64,000 bases of DNA from a virus (IMGVR_UViG_3300029893_000001:186001-250000), one strand, 5' to 3'; counted from the stretch's first letter, positions 26,680-36,805 are shown. Notes: generated by a model not told the origin, from the letters alone. Numbers and translations: made by a program.

Positions 26680-28904
26680 TAGGCTGCTCTAGACTCTTCA
26701 GATCTCAACGCCTTATGAAGGGCATCATCGATGGCCAAGAACATATGGCCGTATGCTTGAATGGTGGGAGGAAGATTGGGGTACTTTGCTTTTGCCTTAA
26801 AGCTCTCTTGAATCATGCGTTGTGCAGCTTCAGCAATTCGGGAAGACTGCCGAAGCAATTCACGTTCAAGCGCCGCATCGTCTGGGAGCCCATTCTTAAG
26901 GAGGTCGACCAAGGTAGGCACGTTTTCGGACAGCAATCGAACGGCTTGTTCAAAGTCGCTCTTAGGCCTCTGAGCCTTCTGCTCTTGGCCCTGCATCATG
27001 CCGGGCTCTGGCTTGTGTGCCAGGCCCTTATTGAGGAGGTCCTTGCGCTCTCCAACCGACTTCAACTGATCCTGCAGACGAAGGATTGTGTTTCTTGCTT
27101 TACGGGCAGAATCGGCGTCACCTTCTTGTTCGAACTTGGCTTGAAGCTTCTGAGCCAACTCAAGCTGCTTCTTCAGAGAAGACTCGATCTGTTGCAGCTC
27201 TCTAAGAGCAAGCTGCTGTTTCTTCAATGATAGAGCAGGGTCTCGCCGCGGGCCTTCGTCCTGGAACTTGCGTCGGTCCAGTTCTTCACGACCACGTTCA
27301 ACAAGATCTGCGATACCGCGGCCAACTTGCTGACCCTTCTCCTTTGTCCAGGTAGTTGCCTTACCCAAACCACGGCCAATGGCCTTGGATGTGTCGATGA
27401 TCTGCTGAAGATCAATGGCCTCTTTGACCATCCCAGCCTCAATAAACGCTGCATGAAGGCGCTGAGCTTCATGAAGCCGCGTCATCGCCTCTCTTGTCTC
27501 GGGGGTAACCACCCCATCCATCGTGGATGCCAAAAATTCATACAAGGAAGGAACCAAAAGAATCGCAGAACGATGCATCGGATTCCGACTATAAGGGACA
27601 GCAAGCTTCTTTGCCTCATGCGCCCGCTTCAAAATTGCAGCATTTGCTGTTTGAATGAACTGCTCGACCTTGGGGTCAGAAGGAATATCAGGAGCAAGGA
27701 AAGAGATTATGAAGTCGCCATAGTGCTGAGAAACTTGATCCACAAAGGCTAGCATCTCGTCTGCGCGCTTTTTGTAACGCTGTGGCTTAGAAGCAATCTC
27801 TTTTCCAACATCTTCCTGCTGAATATCTTCCTTTGCCTTTTCCTTCAATTTCTCGACAGTGTCGGAATCATCTGGGAGGTCTCTGAGTGCCTCGTCTAAT
27901 TCCTGGAGCCTCTGCTCGGTCTGGATATCCCGTAACCTATCCTCGTGTCGAATGATTTCTTTTACGAGACTTCGCTGCTCCTTCTCTGCCTCGTCGACCT
28001 CTTTTTGCAGGGATTCAGCAACCTCTTTAAGGGTGTTGATCTCGTACCTAGAACCCTTCATGTCTATGAGTTGAGCAATGTCTCTGTGGGTTCGCAGAAG
28101 CTTCTCAAGCTTTTTGTCAAGGACCTTTTGGACACCAAACAGCTTCTTCCTCAAAGCCGAGATCTCTTCCAGCTCCGAAAGTTTGTTCTTCATGAGCTGT
28201 TCGATGATTTCGTCGTCCTCTGTCCCTGGGGTTACAACAGCGGCGTCATTTGCCTCCTGAAGTTCATCAATCAGACCGTCTTCCGTCTTGGTGATGGACG
28301 ACACGAGCTTGTCGATCGCTTCAATTTCTCGACGAATAGCAGCTTCTGCTTTTTCTGCACGATCGATGTGTAACTGAATCCACTCCGACTTCTTCCGCAG
28401 TCGTTCTTGCTCCTCTGGATCATTAGAGGCCTCTCGCTGCTCCTCAACCTCAGCTAGATTCGCATCGAGCTTCTCGACTTGGTCGTGTGCTTTTTCGAGT
28501 CGGGCCTTGGCGAGATCTAGTCTTTTCTTAAGAGCATCAAGGTCCTCAAGGACCTTCTCTTCCAGAGAGTCAAAAAGCTTCTCTCTTTTGGCAGCGGCCT
28601 GCTCGCGCTTTTCCTTCGTTACACCACTATTGATGATATCATGAGCCGCTTCGGGCGTTAGCTGCTTGATATCTGCGGCAGAGTAACCAAGATCGGCCAG
28701 TTGCTGACGCATATCCTTGGTAATGAGGACTGGTAAGGTGGCAATTTCGTCTGTAGAAGCAAGGGCGGGCTCCTCGCCCGCAGTCCTCTTATGGCGTAGC
28801 TCTTGGCGAACTTCGGCCAAACGCAGGCGCCTCTTCCGTGCGTGTGCCAAGTTAGCAACAGAAGACTGGAGAAGAACCTTTGCGTATCGGTCCGAAAGAG
28901 ACAT
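26679..28904 (-). CDS. Large coiled-coil protein
   Basis: 741 residues, dominated by heptad repeats: residues about 90-380 are nearly continuous coiled coil with Glu/Lys/Leu, then a globular helical portion (about 380-500) and a second coiled-coil (about 555-640). A short segment around 495-525 (IDTSKAIGRGLGKATTWTKEK) is Gly-rich. The length and helical nature would fit a scaffold or filament, but it is not adjacent to a tape-measure context. It could be a virion-internal or host-interacting protein. Not assigned. Confidence 0.6.
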   Translation of the reverse strand: MSLSDRYAKVLLQSSVANLAHARKRRLRLAEVRQELRHKRTAGEEPALASTDEIATLPVLITKDMRQQLADLGYSAADIKQLTPEAAHDIINSGVTKEKREQAAAKREKLFDSLEEKVLEDLDALKKRLDLAKARLEKAHDQVEKLDANLAEVEEQREASNDPEEQERLRKKSEWIQLHIDRAEKAEAAIRREIEAIDKLVSSITKTEDGLIDELQEANDAAVVTPGTEDDEIIEQLMKNKLSELEEISALRKKLFGVQKVLDKKLEKLLRTHRDIAQLIDMKGSRYEINTLKEVAESLQKEVDEAEKEQRSLVKEIIRHEDRLRDIQTEQRLQELDEALRDLPDDSDTVEKLKEKAKEDIQQEDVGKEIASKPQRYKKRADEMLAFVDQVSQHYGDFIISFLAPDIPSDPKVEQFIQTANAAILKRAHEAKKLAVPYSRNPMHRSAILLVPSLYEFLASTMDGVVTPETREAMTRLHEAQRLHAAFIEAGMVKEAIDLQQIIDTSKAIGRGLGKATTWTKEKGQQVGRGIADLVERGREELDRRKFQDEGPRRDPALSLKKQQLALRELQQIESSLKKQLELAQKLQAKFEQEGDADSARKARNTILRLQDQLKSVGERKDLLNKGLAHKPEPGMMQGQEQKAQRPKSDFEQAVRLLSENVPTLVDLLKNGLPDDAALERELLRQSSRIAEAAQRMIQESFKAKAKYPNLPPTIQAYGHMFLAIDDALHKALRSEESRAA

Positions 28905-28909
28905 TCATC

Positions 28910-29974
28910 TTACCTAGACAAACTGCCATCCCATTCAATGGCAAGTCCATTACCAAGACTTAGAATAAGGCGTCCGTTATCAACGAAAGACCTGTAGGGA
29001 ACCTGATCTGAAATGTACCGGAGCCCGCGAAGATATCCGCGGTCGTCCTCCTGAAACCCGGCGACGTTGTTTCCGATAGGAATCTTTGCAGAATCGTTCC
29101 TAAGGTCGAATTGGCTAGGAGGCAACGAAGTGAACATATTCTGCTGTACTGAGTCCCCGTAGCTTATGGCGGAATAGGACAAGTTCGTCGTAAGTGCATC
29201 GTCTAAGCATTGAATGTCGGCCAATGCACCGCCGGGGCCTAACACTGGGGTACCACCGAAAGCGCACACAAATCTAGTGTCTTCAGTTGGGCGCCGGGTC
29301 TCCCCTGCACCAAAGTATGCAATCCTAAATACCCCTGTCCCGGCAGCGTTCTGCGTCCACATCCGAACGTGAGTATCGTCAATCAAGACGTACCATGTCT
29401 GAGTAGCATCTGCCTGAATCTGCTGTGTGTTGAGCACTGGAAGTGTCCATCCAGCACCCCACCCACCCTGAGGGGCCACTTCTAGTTCAATCGTGTCTGT
29501 CACAGCCGCTTGGACCACTAAACGGGCCTGCCACAATGGAGCAGCGGTACCCGATTTACCCTGAACTACGTAGTAGTTCGTCCCTGCGGCATTCAAGGTA
29601 GGATCAACAACTCGAAATTCGACATTGGTATCGTCAACGAAAGACGCACCGTACAAACCTCCCTCCAGCACTACCTCAGTAGCAGAAGGGACCCCAATGA
29701 TCTTGTAGACACCATTATTGACGAATTCAGACCCATGAACTGTCAGCCACATGTTTACGTGGCCAGGCAAGAAAGGCCCTGCCGTGCTTCGAAAACGATT
29801 TGGTTGTGAACCACTTACTTCCCCGTCTACACCTGTAACGAGAGGAGCTTCGAAGACACCAAGAGGGTTAACTTCTACGTCGCCCCATCCAAGGGCGTAT
29901 ACCAGAAGCTCTCGAAGAAGGACGTGAATAGTCCTAGCAGGCTCGTTAACTCTCTTTAGGATCTTTGTAGGCAT
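28910..29974 (-). CDS. Adhesin/virion protein (paralogue of 23818-24939)
   Basis: 354 residues, beta-rich. It shares the YYVVQGK...WQARLVV...GGWGAGWTLPV core with the protein at 23818-24939 (see there). The N-terminal 60 residues are helical (IHVLLRELLVYALGWGD), perhaps an attachment region; the C-terminus contains ILSLGNGLAIEWDG, again similar in layout to the ending of the paralogue (LGNGIGAAWNG). The matching ends support duplication of a whole gene. ATG start at 29974. Its role is presumably surface binding on the tail. Confidence 0.6.
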   Translation of the reverse strand: MPTKILKRVNEPARTIHVLLRELLVYALGWGDVEVNPLGVFEAPLVTGVDGEVSGSQPNRFRSTAGPFLPGHVNMWLTVHGSEFVNNGVYKIIGVPSATEVVLEGGLYGASFVDDTNVEFRVVDPTLNAAGTNYYVVQGKSGTAAPLWQARLVVQAAVTDTIELEVAPQGGWGAGWTLPVLNTQQIQADATQTWYVLIDDTHVRMWTQNAAGTGVFRIAYFGAGETRRPTEDTRFVCAFGGTPVLGPGGALADIQCLDDALTTNLSYSAISYGDSVQQNMFTSLPPSQFDLRNDSAKIPIGNNVAGFQEDDRGYLRGLRYISDQVPYRSFVDNGRLILSLGNGLAIEWDGSLSR

Positions 29975-29989
29975 GAAGAAAGCCTCTAA

Positions 29990-32900
29990 TTAAGTGCGGC
30001 GGAATACCGGACGCCCCACCGGGTAGAACGCATCGACCGCCTGACCAGCACGAACAACCGCCGTGCCATTTGTAATGGTGGTGTAACCTGAAGATACGCC
30101 CATGTACATTGAATTCTCATCCGTGTGTACAATGTAGGCCAGAGCAGTTCCTACAGAGACGTCCGGAGCGGTAGCTCCTGTCATTACTACCCGAGGTTTC
30201 TGATTGAAGCGGGGAGCTGTCGCCCTCCCGGTGGGAGAAGGAGCAGCAGAATAGCCGTTAAGCAGAAGAGCGCCTAAAACCACGTCTCCCCCGGGGACAT
30301 ATCCGATAAGACCACCAGCTCCGTAGGAGTCAATTCCAGCAACGCTCCCAACCAGGGAGCGTCCACGAGAAAAGGACACCCCAGGATAATCCTGGCGACC
30401 GTCTTGAATCAAAACGGATTCGTAAGAAGCGAATTCTGTGGTCCAAGATGACGGAACAGCGATACGTGTTCCTTTACGCAAAGTCCTTCCAATTCCCCCC
30501 ACCAACACGTCATCGTAAGGGTACCTAACGATCGTTGTAGCCCCGGAAATAAGGAACGTATTGGGAACAACGCTGATCGTCACCTGACCCACGCGCAAGT
30601 TCGAAGTCGAAGCTACAATGACCAACAAAGTCTCAGAGCTTGGACTGGAGGAAGCCCCGACAGCCACCTCGTGCAAACTACGAGTGTTTGCTGGACTGGT
30701 GACAGACGCGTGGAATTCGTTTGAAACAGCGGAGAACGCGCCGGTGAGTCTGTCCCTAGTAACGAATCCGCAAGCAAGATCTCCAGAGGGTCCAGCCGAC
30801 TCCGTTTCGATAGTAACTCCGACGATGCTCTCACCAAGATTTACCGGAAGAGGAACGTAGAGCGTCGTTCCAGCGAGCTGAGACCGCCACATTGCCTCAT
30901 CTGGAGTCCCGCCAGAGTACTCCAGAACCCAAGGAGACGCCTCACTCCGTGGATAAGCAACAGTCGGAGGAACCGGACGAACAACAGGTGCATCCATAAG
31001 AGCCGTATGAGAAAGGAAGCTCTCAGGAGAGTACCTAGAACCGACACTTGCGCCGTTCGCTGCCTTCTTCGGGAAGGGCAAGCGTTGAGAAACTGCTAAT
31101 GGGGGCCGGTCTGCAGGACGATAGAATTTGGCCGTATCATCCTGAACAAAATAACCCCCATAATTCGGGCCGTCTGAGGATTGCAGGTATCTATCCGTGA
31201 CTCGACCCTTCGAGTACAGTAGACCCATGTCAAATCCAGAAGACGTAACAAACCCGTACACCCCTGGTGGACTGCTAGAGTGAGCATCCCGTCGAAGGGA
31301 CGTACCTAGCAACCGGTAGTCTAACCAGGGCTTGTTTGGCCCATTGGTGAACAAGATCTGATCGGAAATGCCCTCGACTGAACCATTCAGTCTAGTCTCC
31401 AAAGACTGGGTAATTCCTTGATACGGGGTGTATTCGTAGTAGATTCTCGCACGCGCCCCGGTTACGAGAGGCACTCGCACCGGGCCAACAACGATGGTGT
31501 TATGAACACCAGTGGCACCGCCCGTATGTTCGTAACGACACGAGAACATAGAGCTGTACGCTCCGATATTCATCGGAGTCCCAGAAGTATCTACAGCCTC
31601 CTGAAGAGAAACTGATTGGCCGGTGCCGATATTACGAACAGGATCACGATCAGCAGAATCGAACCAAATCTCCCACGCAGCATTTCCCGTCCCTGCTGAG
31701 TAGAAAGACAAGTCCGTGAATCCAGGGAATGCAACGTTGCTGAAGATCCCAGCGGTGAATTCATTGCCGCTACGTACACCACCCATTACAGATATGCCGC
31801 AGTCAGCCCAAGGACACAGAGGATTCGGAGATTCAAAGGTCTTGTGAACTGTTGAAGCGTCGATCTGGAACTGATTCGAACCGATCTGATAGGGCCCGCG
31901 AACTTGCTTGCTTCCTGGATCAATTTCGAACCAGCGGTCGACGATATCTCCCAAAGAAACCAGCGTAACACTAGCTGTAGTTCCACCAGGAACGGTACCC
32001 GGCTTAAATTCGATTCGAACTCGCTGGAACGCGGGGGATGCACCAGCGTCATCTGTGAATTGAATGTAACGAATCTTGTCTTGGACGGAGGTGGTATCCA
32101 AGCTAAGACCCGCTACTGCATAGTTTTGCAACGCACCTGCAGCAGAAGCAATCTGAGACGAGACAGAACCGTTTGCGAATAGAGTCGCACGGTCAATCAC
32201 GACTTCATCCCCAACAACAGGAACGTTAATGACGTTGAGAGGTACTCCGATCCACGCACGGCTAAACGGGGCAGCACCTGTCAATGAATACTCAATCCGA
32301 TGCACCCGGTCAGGAACCGCTAACAAGCCACGATTGTTGACATACGTGTTAAGCGACGATGTCCGACCAGCCTCATGATTTCGCTTAACAGCCCATACAC
32401 CAACCAAAACGCGAGCGCCTGCAGCGGCATATGCCGCCAACGCATTAAGAGTGAGTTGGACTTCCGTCTGCCTAAGAGGCTGCGGCGATACTTGGTCACC
32501 CTGAACAAGCCAGCCAAGCGGAATGCCGCCACTGAAGTACGTATGGTCCATAGGAATAGGACGACGATCTCCTGCAACGTTGCCGTCGATGGAGTACGCA
32601 ACAAATCCCTGAGGCCCATAGGGACGAACGCGTGTCTGCGGGTCAATTGAAAGCATGTAACCTTGAGGCAAATTGATGCCCAAGGTATTTGTGGCTGCAG
32701 TCCACGTGAAAATGCCAGTAGCATCGGTATGGTCTACAGTCAAATTCAAGAAAGTCCACGTAAACAATTCTGCTTCATCTGACTCCGCCCAGACCGTTTG
32801 ACGACTATTGGGAACGTTTGGAATCAGATGCGCACCTGCGGTGGCAGAGGGCCCGATTTCGTCCACTTGGAGTAGACTGGTACCCGCTACGTTGGACGCA

Positions 32901-35053
32901 ATTGGATGCGTCCTCATGTTAGTACGTAGTTCACCCGCGATGAGCTTATCAAAGCTCTCGTCCAAAATACGCTGAAGCTCTTCGGGGTCTGAGATCGAAC
33001 GAGAACGAACATCCAGGACTTCTCCCTCATAGGGAAACGTTGCAGCCTGGTTGGGGAGTCCGGGGAATGCGCTTCGATTCGCCCCATTCTGTCCAGCTAC
33101 AGTTAGTGCGTAGGCGCCTGTATTTCGACGATGAACCAAGCAAACTGGAAGTGCCCAGACCGCAGAAGCAGGGTCCTCTCCCACGAGAGGGTCAGATGAC
33201 CTAGACCACAAAGAAGGCTCCCCGCTAACCGCAGCGTAGACGCCCGTCGCAGTCATCGCTCCTTCTGCAGCGGTCTCAAGTGCCCCGAGTGGAAGGCTGA
33301 AGAACCTGAACTTGCCCACCCACTGCGCTCGTCGTGGTCCAATTCTCGCCCTAAACTGAAGCTCAGGCCCTGAATCAGCATCAGGAGACGGCGGAGTGAA
33401 CATGGTCTGGAAGACCTCCAAAACCAGAAGGTCTGTACGTCCCGATGTGGCCGGAGGTGCCGGAAGAGCAACGTTTGCTGGCGAGGTCCAACGAAGATAA
33501 CGACCAAGCACCTGAACCAATGACGAAGGAATGTCCAAAGACCCATCGTTGATTTGAATCGGGTCATTGGTCCCGGTGATGAAACCGGCTGGTCTTTCAA
33601 GCTGAGCAGCCGCAGCAGCGGCTGAAGCACCAGCGACGAGGGCCTCCTCCACCTCCACTAAACCAATACCAAGTTCGGCACGTGGGGCTACGTCAAAGAC
33701 GTAACGCTCACCATCCCGGAAAGTATCAATGAAGGGTGGCCCAGCTAGTTCGTCACTTGTTCTGCGAACTACAACGAGTGGAATAGCCCACGAAACCCCG
33801 TCGTGAGAGGAAACAGCGGCTGTTGCCTGCCACAGCTTTTGGTCCGTATTAGAAACAACGCTAAAAGCGTTGCCATCTACGTTCGTGATGGCGGCAGCAA
33901 CTGTCGACGTATCCGTCAACACACTTACGTTAACGTTCTGGATAATCCGGTACTGGTATCTCGTGACGACGAACGTAGTGGAGTCATACACCTCCATCTC
34001 AGACAAGTCGAAAGAAGGTGCTAGGGTCCCACCTTGCTCTGTCATCTGCTCCAAAGCAGTTCGAACAACGGAGAAGCTCCTCGCAACGGCTCCTTCGTCG
34101 TCGTAGGTCTCTGAAGAAGGCACTGCGATCGTTTCGCGCCAAGCCTCAAGGATTAGAAGGTCGAAGCGTTCACCTGCACCCGGGGCCGCAGGAAACGACA
34201 GGCTTGTTGCATGTGTTTTGATGAAGTGGCCGTTCATCAAGTAGTGGCAGCCGGGCAACAATGCGGTGTTTGCAATTCCGTTCAAAGGGATGAACGGAAA
34301 TTGAACCACGCCAGGCCCGCGAACCGCTGAGCCAGCAACAGAAGCACCCGAGGTTGCTTGGGGGATCTCGTTTAGAAACCCAGAACCGCTTGTAACCCGG
34401 TGCCACTGATGACGAGACTCAGCGTTCCTGGAAGAAATCTCGCCAAGGTCAACCGCACCTCCAATAGGTGCCCAAGCCGATGTAGAAGCATTCCACTGAT
34501 AAGCGAGGCGAGTATCAAATGCGATACGAACGTCCCCGTCTCGGTTGTGGGTGGTCGGAAGAGAGGCGACAGTAGATACTGGCATCCGCCAGCCAGTCTT
34601 TCCAAGCTTGTCTGCCCAGTCTCCAACTGAATAGTCGATCTCAACTCCGGGATCAGTCAATGCTGTCGCCCCAAAGGGAATTGAAAACTTGGCGAATGTT
34701 ACGAAGTAGTTACGACTTACACTAGTCGACCAGGTTGTCTCTGGGATAACCTGCAGATTAACGATAGGACTAGTAAGGCTTCTGTACTCCAAATGGAGAA
34801 CCAGGTAGCTGACCCTGTCGGGTCCAGCAGCAGCAGGAGCCGGAATAGAGCGCGTTTCTGTAGAATCAGAAACGGCCACCATACCATCATATCCTGTGAC
34901 GATAAAGGGCGCGATTGAAACCTGAAGAGAAACTGCTGATGGTGTCAGCGTTCCACCATCGAAGATAGCCCGATCAACAATTCGAGCTTGGGTGGTGTTC
35001 AGGTCAAGAGTGCTGTCCTGGTTCCGAAACTGGAGAATGGGCTTGATTGCCAC
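29990..35053 (-). CDS. Giant fibre/adhesin protein, 1687 residues
   Basis: The second-longest coding sequence wholly virion-related by composition. N-terminus: VSIAPFIVTGYDGMVAV (about 45-62) is the recurrent opening segment seen in the 301-, 504- and 747-residue genes. Multiple modules with LLILEAWRE / LLVLEVFQT strands (around 290 and 540) look like repeated adhesin domains. It ends GMYVG...AVVRAGQAVDAFYPVGRPVFRRT, probably a tip. It starts at GTG 35053 (AGGTG upstream) 18 bases after the preceding gene. No catalytic motif was recognised. Role inferred: long host-binding fibre or baseplate arm. Confidence 0.65.
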   Translation of the reverse strand: MAIKPILQFRNQDSTLDLNTTQARIVDRAIFDGGTLTPSAVSLQVSIAPFIVTGYDGMVAVSDSTETRSIPAPAAAGPDRVSYLVLHLEYRSLTSPIVNLQVIPETTWSTSVSRNYFVTFAKFSIPFGATALTDPGVEIDYSVGDWADKLGKTGWRMPVSTVASLPTTHNRDGDVRIAFDTRLAYQWNASTSAWAPIGGAVDLGEISSRNAESRHQWHRVTSGSGFLNEIPQATSGASVAGSAVRGPGVVQFPFIPLNGIANTALLPGCHYLMNGHFIKTHATSLSFPAAPGAGERFDLLILEAWRETIAVPSSETYDDEGAVARSFSVVRTALEQMTEQGGTLAPSFDLSEMEVYDSTTFVVTRYQYRIIQNVNVSVLTDTSTVAAAITNVDGNAFSVVSNTDQKLWQATAAVSSHDGVSWAIPLVVVRRTSDELAGPPFIDTFRDGERYVFDVAPRAELGIGLVEVEEALVAGASAAAAAAQLERPAGFITGTNDPIQINDGSLDIPSSLVQVLGRYLRWTSPANVALPAPPATSGRTDLLVLEVFQTMFTPPSPDADSGPELQFRARIGPRRAQWVGKFRFFSLPLGALETAAEGAMTATGVYAAVSGEPSLWSRSSDPLVGEDPASAVWALPVCLVHRRNTGAYALTVAGQNGANRSAFPGLPNQAATFPYEGEVLDVRSRSISDPEELQRILDESFDKLIAGELRTNMRTHPIASNVAGTSLLQVDEIGPSATAGAHLIPNVPNSRQTVWAESDEAELFTWTFLNLTVDHTDATGIFTWTAATNTLGINLPQGYMLSIDPQTRVRPYGPQGFVAYSIDGNVAGDRRPIPMDHTYFSGGIPLGWLVQGDQVSPQPLRQTEVQLTLNALAAYAAAGARVLVGVWAVKRNHEAGRTSSLNTYVNNRGLLAVPDRVHRIEYSLTGAAPFSRAWIGVPLNVINVPVVGDEVVIDRATLFANGSVSSQIASAAGALQNYAVAGLSLDTTSVQDKIRYIQFTDDAGASPAFQRVRIEFKPGTVPGGTTASVTLVSLGDIVDRWFEIDPGSKQVRGPYQIGSNQFQIDASTVHKTFESPNPLCPWADCGISVMGGVRSGNEFTAGIFSNVAFPGFTDLSFYSAGTGNAAWEIWFDSADRDPVRNIGTGQSVSLQEAVDTSGTPMNIGAYSSMFSCRYEHTGGATGVHNTIVVGPVRVPLVTGARARIYYEYTPYQGITQSLETRLNGSVEGISDQILFTNGPNKPWLDYRLLGTSLRRDAHSSSPPGVYGFVTSSGFDMGLLYSKGRVTDRYLQSSDGPNYGGYFVQDDTAKFYRPADRPPLAVSQRLPFPKKAANGASVGSRYSPESFLSHTALMDAPVVRPVPPTVAYPRSEASPWVLEYSGGTPDEAMWRSQLAGTTLYVPLPVNLGESIVGVTIETESAGPSGDLACGFVTRDRLTGAFSAVSNEFHASVTSPANTRSLHEVAVGASSSPSSETLLVIVASTSNLRVGQVTISVVPNTFLISGATTIVRYPYDDVLVGGIGRTLRKGTRIAVPSSWTTEFASYESVLIQDGRQDYPGVSFSRGRSLVGSVAGIDSYGAGGLIGYVPGGDVVLGALLLNGYSAAPSPTGRATAPRFNQKPRVVMTGATAPDVSVGTALAYIVHTDENSMYMGVSSGYTTITNGTAVVRAGQAVDAFYPVGRPVFRRT

Positions 35054-35071
35054 AGTGACACCTGTTCGTTA

Positions 35072-35548
35072 TCAGAGTTGGACAAAGACTTCGTAGACGA
35101 ACCGGTCGGTCGGTGTCTTAAACTTCAGGGGAAAATTGGCGATGGCGAACAAGAACTTTAGACCAATCTCTGGATCTCCTGGAATAGGAGAATACACAAT
35201 CGTACCCAGCAAACAGAGAGAGCTTACAGCTCCTGTGGCCTCTCCGGGCTCAACAGAAGCTGTGAAGACAGGGCACGAAAAGCTCGCGAATGAGACACCG
35301 TCAATTGTATCCACCAAAGAACAGCCACCCGCAGTAGTGATTGCTTCCACGGGAGAGCCTAGTGGACCACAATAGCAGCCTGTCCGAGACGGGTCCGGAG
35401 TAATAGCCAGCGTAGGGTCGGCTGGGTCATGGCCGTTTGCACCTATTACAAACGTATCCACGGCAAAGCTCTTTCCCGTAGCCAGCATCTCCGCGATGCG
35501 GGCCTTCCCCTGATTTGTGATAAGAGCTAATGCTTCGATAGTAGGCAT
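35072..35548 (-). CDS. DUF3751-like fibre attachment protein (copy A)
   Basis: 158 residues. The N-terminus, LITNQGKARIAEMLATGKSF, with following GANGHDPADP, matches the layout of tail-collar fibre N-terminal domains (DUF3751-like). The C-terminus shares PGDPEIGLKFLFAIANFPL with the copy at 22857-23429. It immediately precedes the 1687-residue fibre, consistent with acting as its adaptor. A Cys-rich insertion (GCYCGPLG) at about 67-74 may be metal binding. ATG at 35548 sits 8 bases downstream of the AGG centred in an 18-bp palindrome. Confidence 0.55.
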   Translation of the reverse strand: MPTIEALALITNQGKARIAEMLATGKSFAVDTFVIGANGHDPADPTLAITPDPSRTGCYCGPLGSPVEAITTAGGCSLVDTIDGVSFASFSCPVFTASVEPGEATGAVSSLCLLGTIVYSPIPGDPEIGLKFLFAIANFPLKFKTPTDRFVYEVFVQL

Positions 35549-35549
35549 T

Positions 35550-35567
35550 TTATGTACCTGTACATAA
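35550..35567. promoter_or_regulatory. 18-bp palindrome that encloses the RBS
   Basis: TTATGTAC and GTACATAA form 8-base arms around two central bases, at 35550-35567. Read on the minus strand the centre supplies the AGG that serves as Shine-Dalgarno for the ATG at 35548. A hairpin could therefore hide the RBS, or the dyad could be a protein-binding operator. A related TGTAC...GTACA dyad lies upstream of the SSB gene at 60970-60983. Confidence 0.6.
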
Positions 35568-35605
35568 GGACGAAGAACGGAACCCTTTTAGGGTGTGGAT
35601 GGAAT

Positions 35606-36802
35606 TTATGAGATTCGCTCCACACAATAGTCCGAAGTATCTACTCCAAACGTACCAGGTCCGGGGTAAGATGTGCCTGCTGTATCAGCAATTGAAGTAT
35701 CCCAGCGCACGTGGCCACCAGAAACCGTATCCCAGACTCGATTGCGATAGGTGAGAGAAACACCTCCACCTCCGGCAGAACCTTCAATCTCCACCGGAGT
35801 GTCAATTGGAGGATCAAAAATGATAGCACTGCGCGCTGCTCCCGTACCTCCGGAGGGAGTTGTCGCCGCTGGAAACGGAAAGCCGTAACTAGAATTGGTG
35901 CCAACAGGAACCCAAATATTACCCTTCTGATCGGTGATTACGTCTGGATAACTGCGTGCGCCAGACATGATTTTGACGATATCGGTCGAAGAGCCCAAAA
36001 CGAGTGAAGTCATGGCGTCAGACGTCTGTGTCAGTGGGATAACCCGCACCAGAACGTCCTCGCCTCCCTGAGGCATCACGGATACCGTTGCATCAGGTTC
36101 TGGAGTGCAGGCGCTGGCCCAATACCCCGCGCGCTCCGAAGCAAGGAAAGTGGCGCCATCTCGAAACCAAACACCATCAGTGTCGGGCCCGTCACCGTTC
36201 TCACATGACGAAAAGATCAAAGAACGAGACAAAGCGCCGGCCGAGGTGACCATTACCCAGCCAAATCCGGCTAATCCATTAACTTCAGAATCATGTACCC
36301 AAAAATGAACAAATCCATCGGTGTAGAAGCCAAAAATATCGTTGTCTGAAGACCTGGATCCAACGAGAAATTGTTCTCCAGACGCAGCACCTGGGATTGT
36401 ACTGTGGGCGGCTACACTGCCATCAAAGCCCCCTGACCTCGCATACGCAATCTTCCCATAGCCGTTCCAGCTAGACGCAGGCGTCTGGTCGGTATCGACA
36501 AAAAGTACCTCTCGCCCATTCCCATCCTGAAAAACGCACCATCCACCAGGTCCCCAATCTCCTGCACCACCAGCATCACCCCCGGTGGCAGTCTTAAGAC
36601 AGTCGTACGCACCTCCACTACCTTGGTCTGCGGGGTCAAGTGCTGCAGTGACTCCGCTGTAAGCGAAAGTTGTAGAGCCGTCTCCAGAGCCAATAACAGT
36701 CCAATGCCCCGAAGCAATCATCATCTCTTTGATTTCGAATAACGGAGCGCTAGCACGTACACCTGCCGCCTTCGCCCAGTTAACTGTGAAAACTCGTGCC
36801 AT
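35606..36802 (-). CDS. Adhesin-like protein (tandem paralogue of 36806-37831)
   Basis: 398 residues. The pattern GSGDGSTTFAYSGVTAALDPADQGSGG and NGYGKIAYAR, AHSTIPGAASGEQFL is shared almost verbatim with the next gene upstream, so the two are tandem duplicates. Phage receptor-binding or surface proteins of this type are usually rich in Gly/Ser/Trp as here. The C-terminal half (about 240-398) diverges. It starts at ATG 36802 after the upstream stop with a few bases between. Function inferred from composition; no enzyme site. Confidence 0.6.
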   Translation of the reverse strand: MARVFTVNWAKAAGVRASAPLFEIKEMMIASGHWTVIGSGDGSTTFAYSGVTAALDPADQGSGGAYDCLKTATGGDAGGAGDWGPGGWCVFQDGNGREVLFVDTDQTPASSWNGYGKIAYARSGGFDGSVAAHSTIPGAASGEQFLVGSRSSDNDIFGFYTDGFVHFWVHDSEVNGLAGFGWVMVTSAGALSRSLIFSSCENGDGPDTDGVWFRDGATFLASERAGYWASACTPEPDATVSVMPQGGEDVLVRVIPLTQTSDAMTSLVLGSSTDIVKIMSGARSYPDVITDQKGNIWVPVGTNSSYGFPFPAATTPSGGTGAARSAIIFDPPIDTPVEIEGSAGGGGVSLTYRNRVWDTVSGGHVRWDTSIADTAGTSYPGPGTFGVDTSDYCVERIS

Positions 36803-36805
36803 TTA

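Noticed and set aside
26679-28904. Coiled-coil protein as tape-measure protein
   Set aside because: It is in the fibre block rather than next to tail-tube genes, and lacks the hydrophobic segments usual for tape measures.
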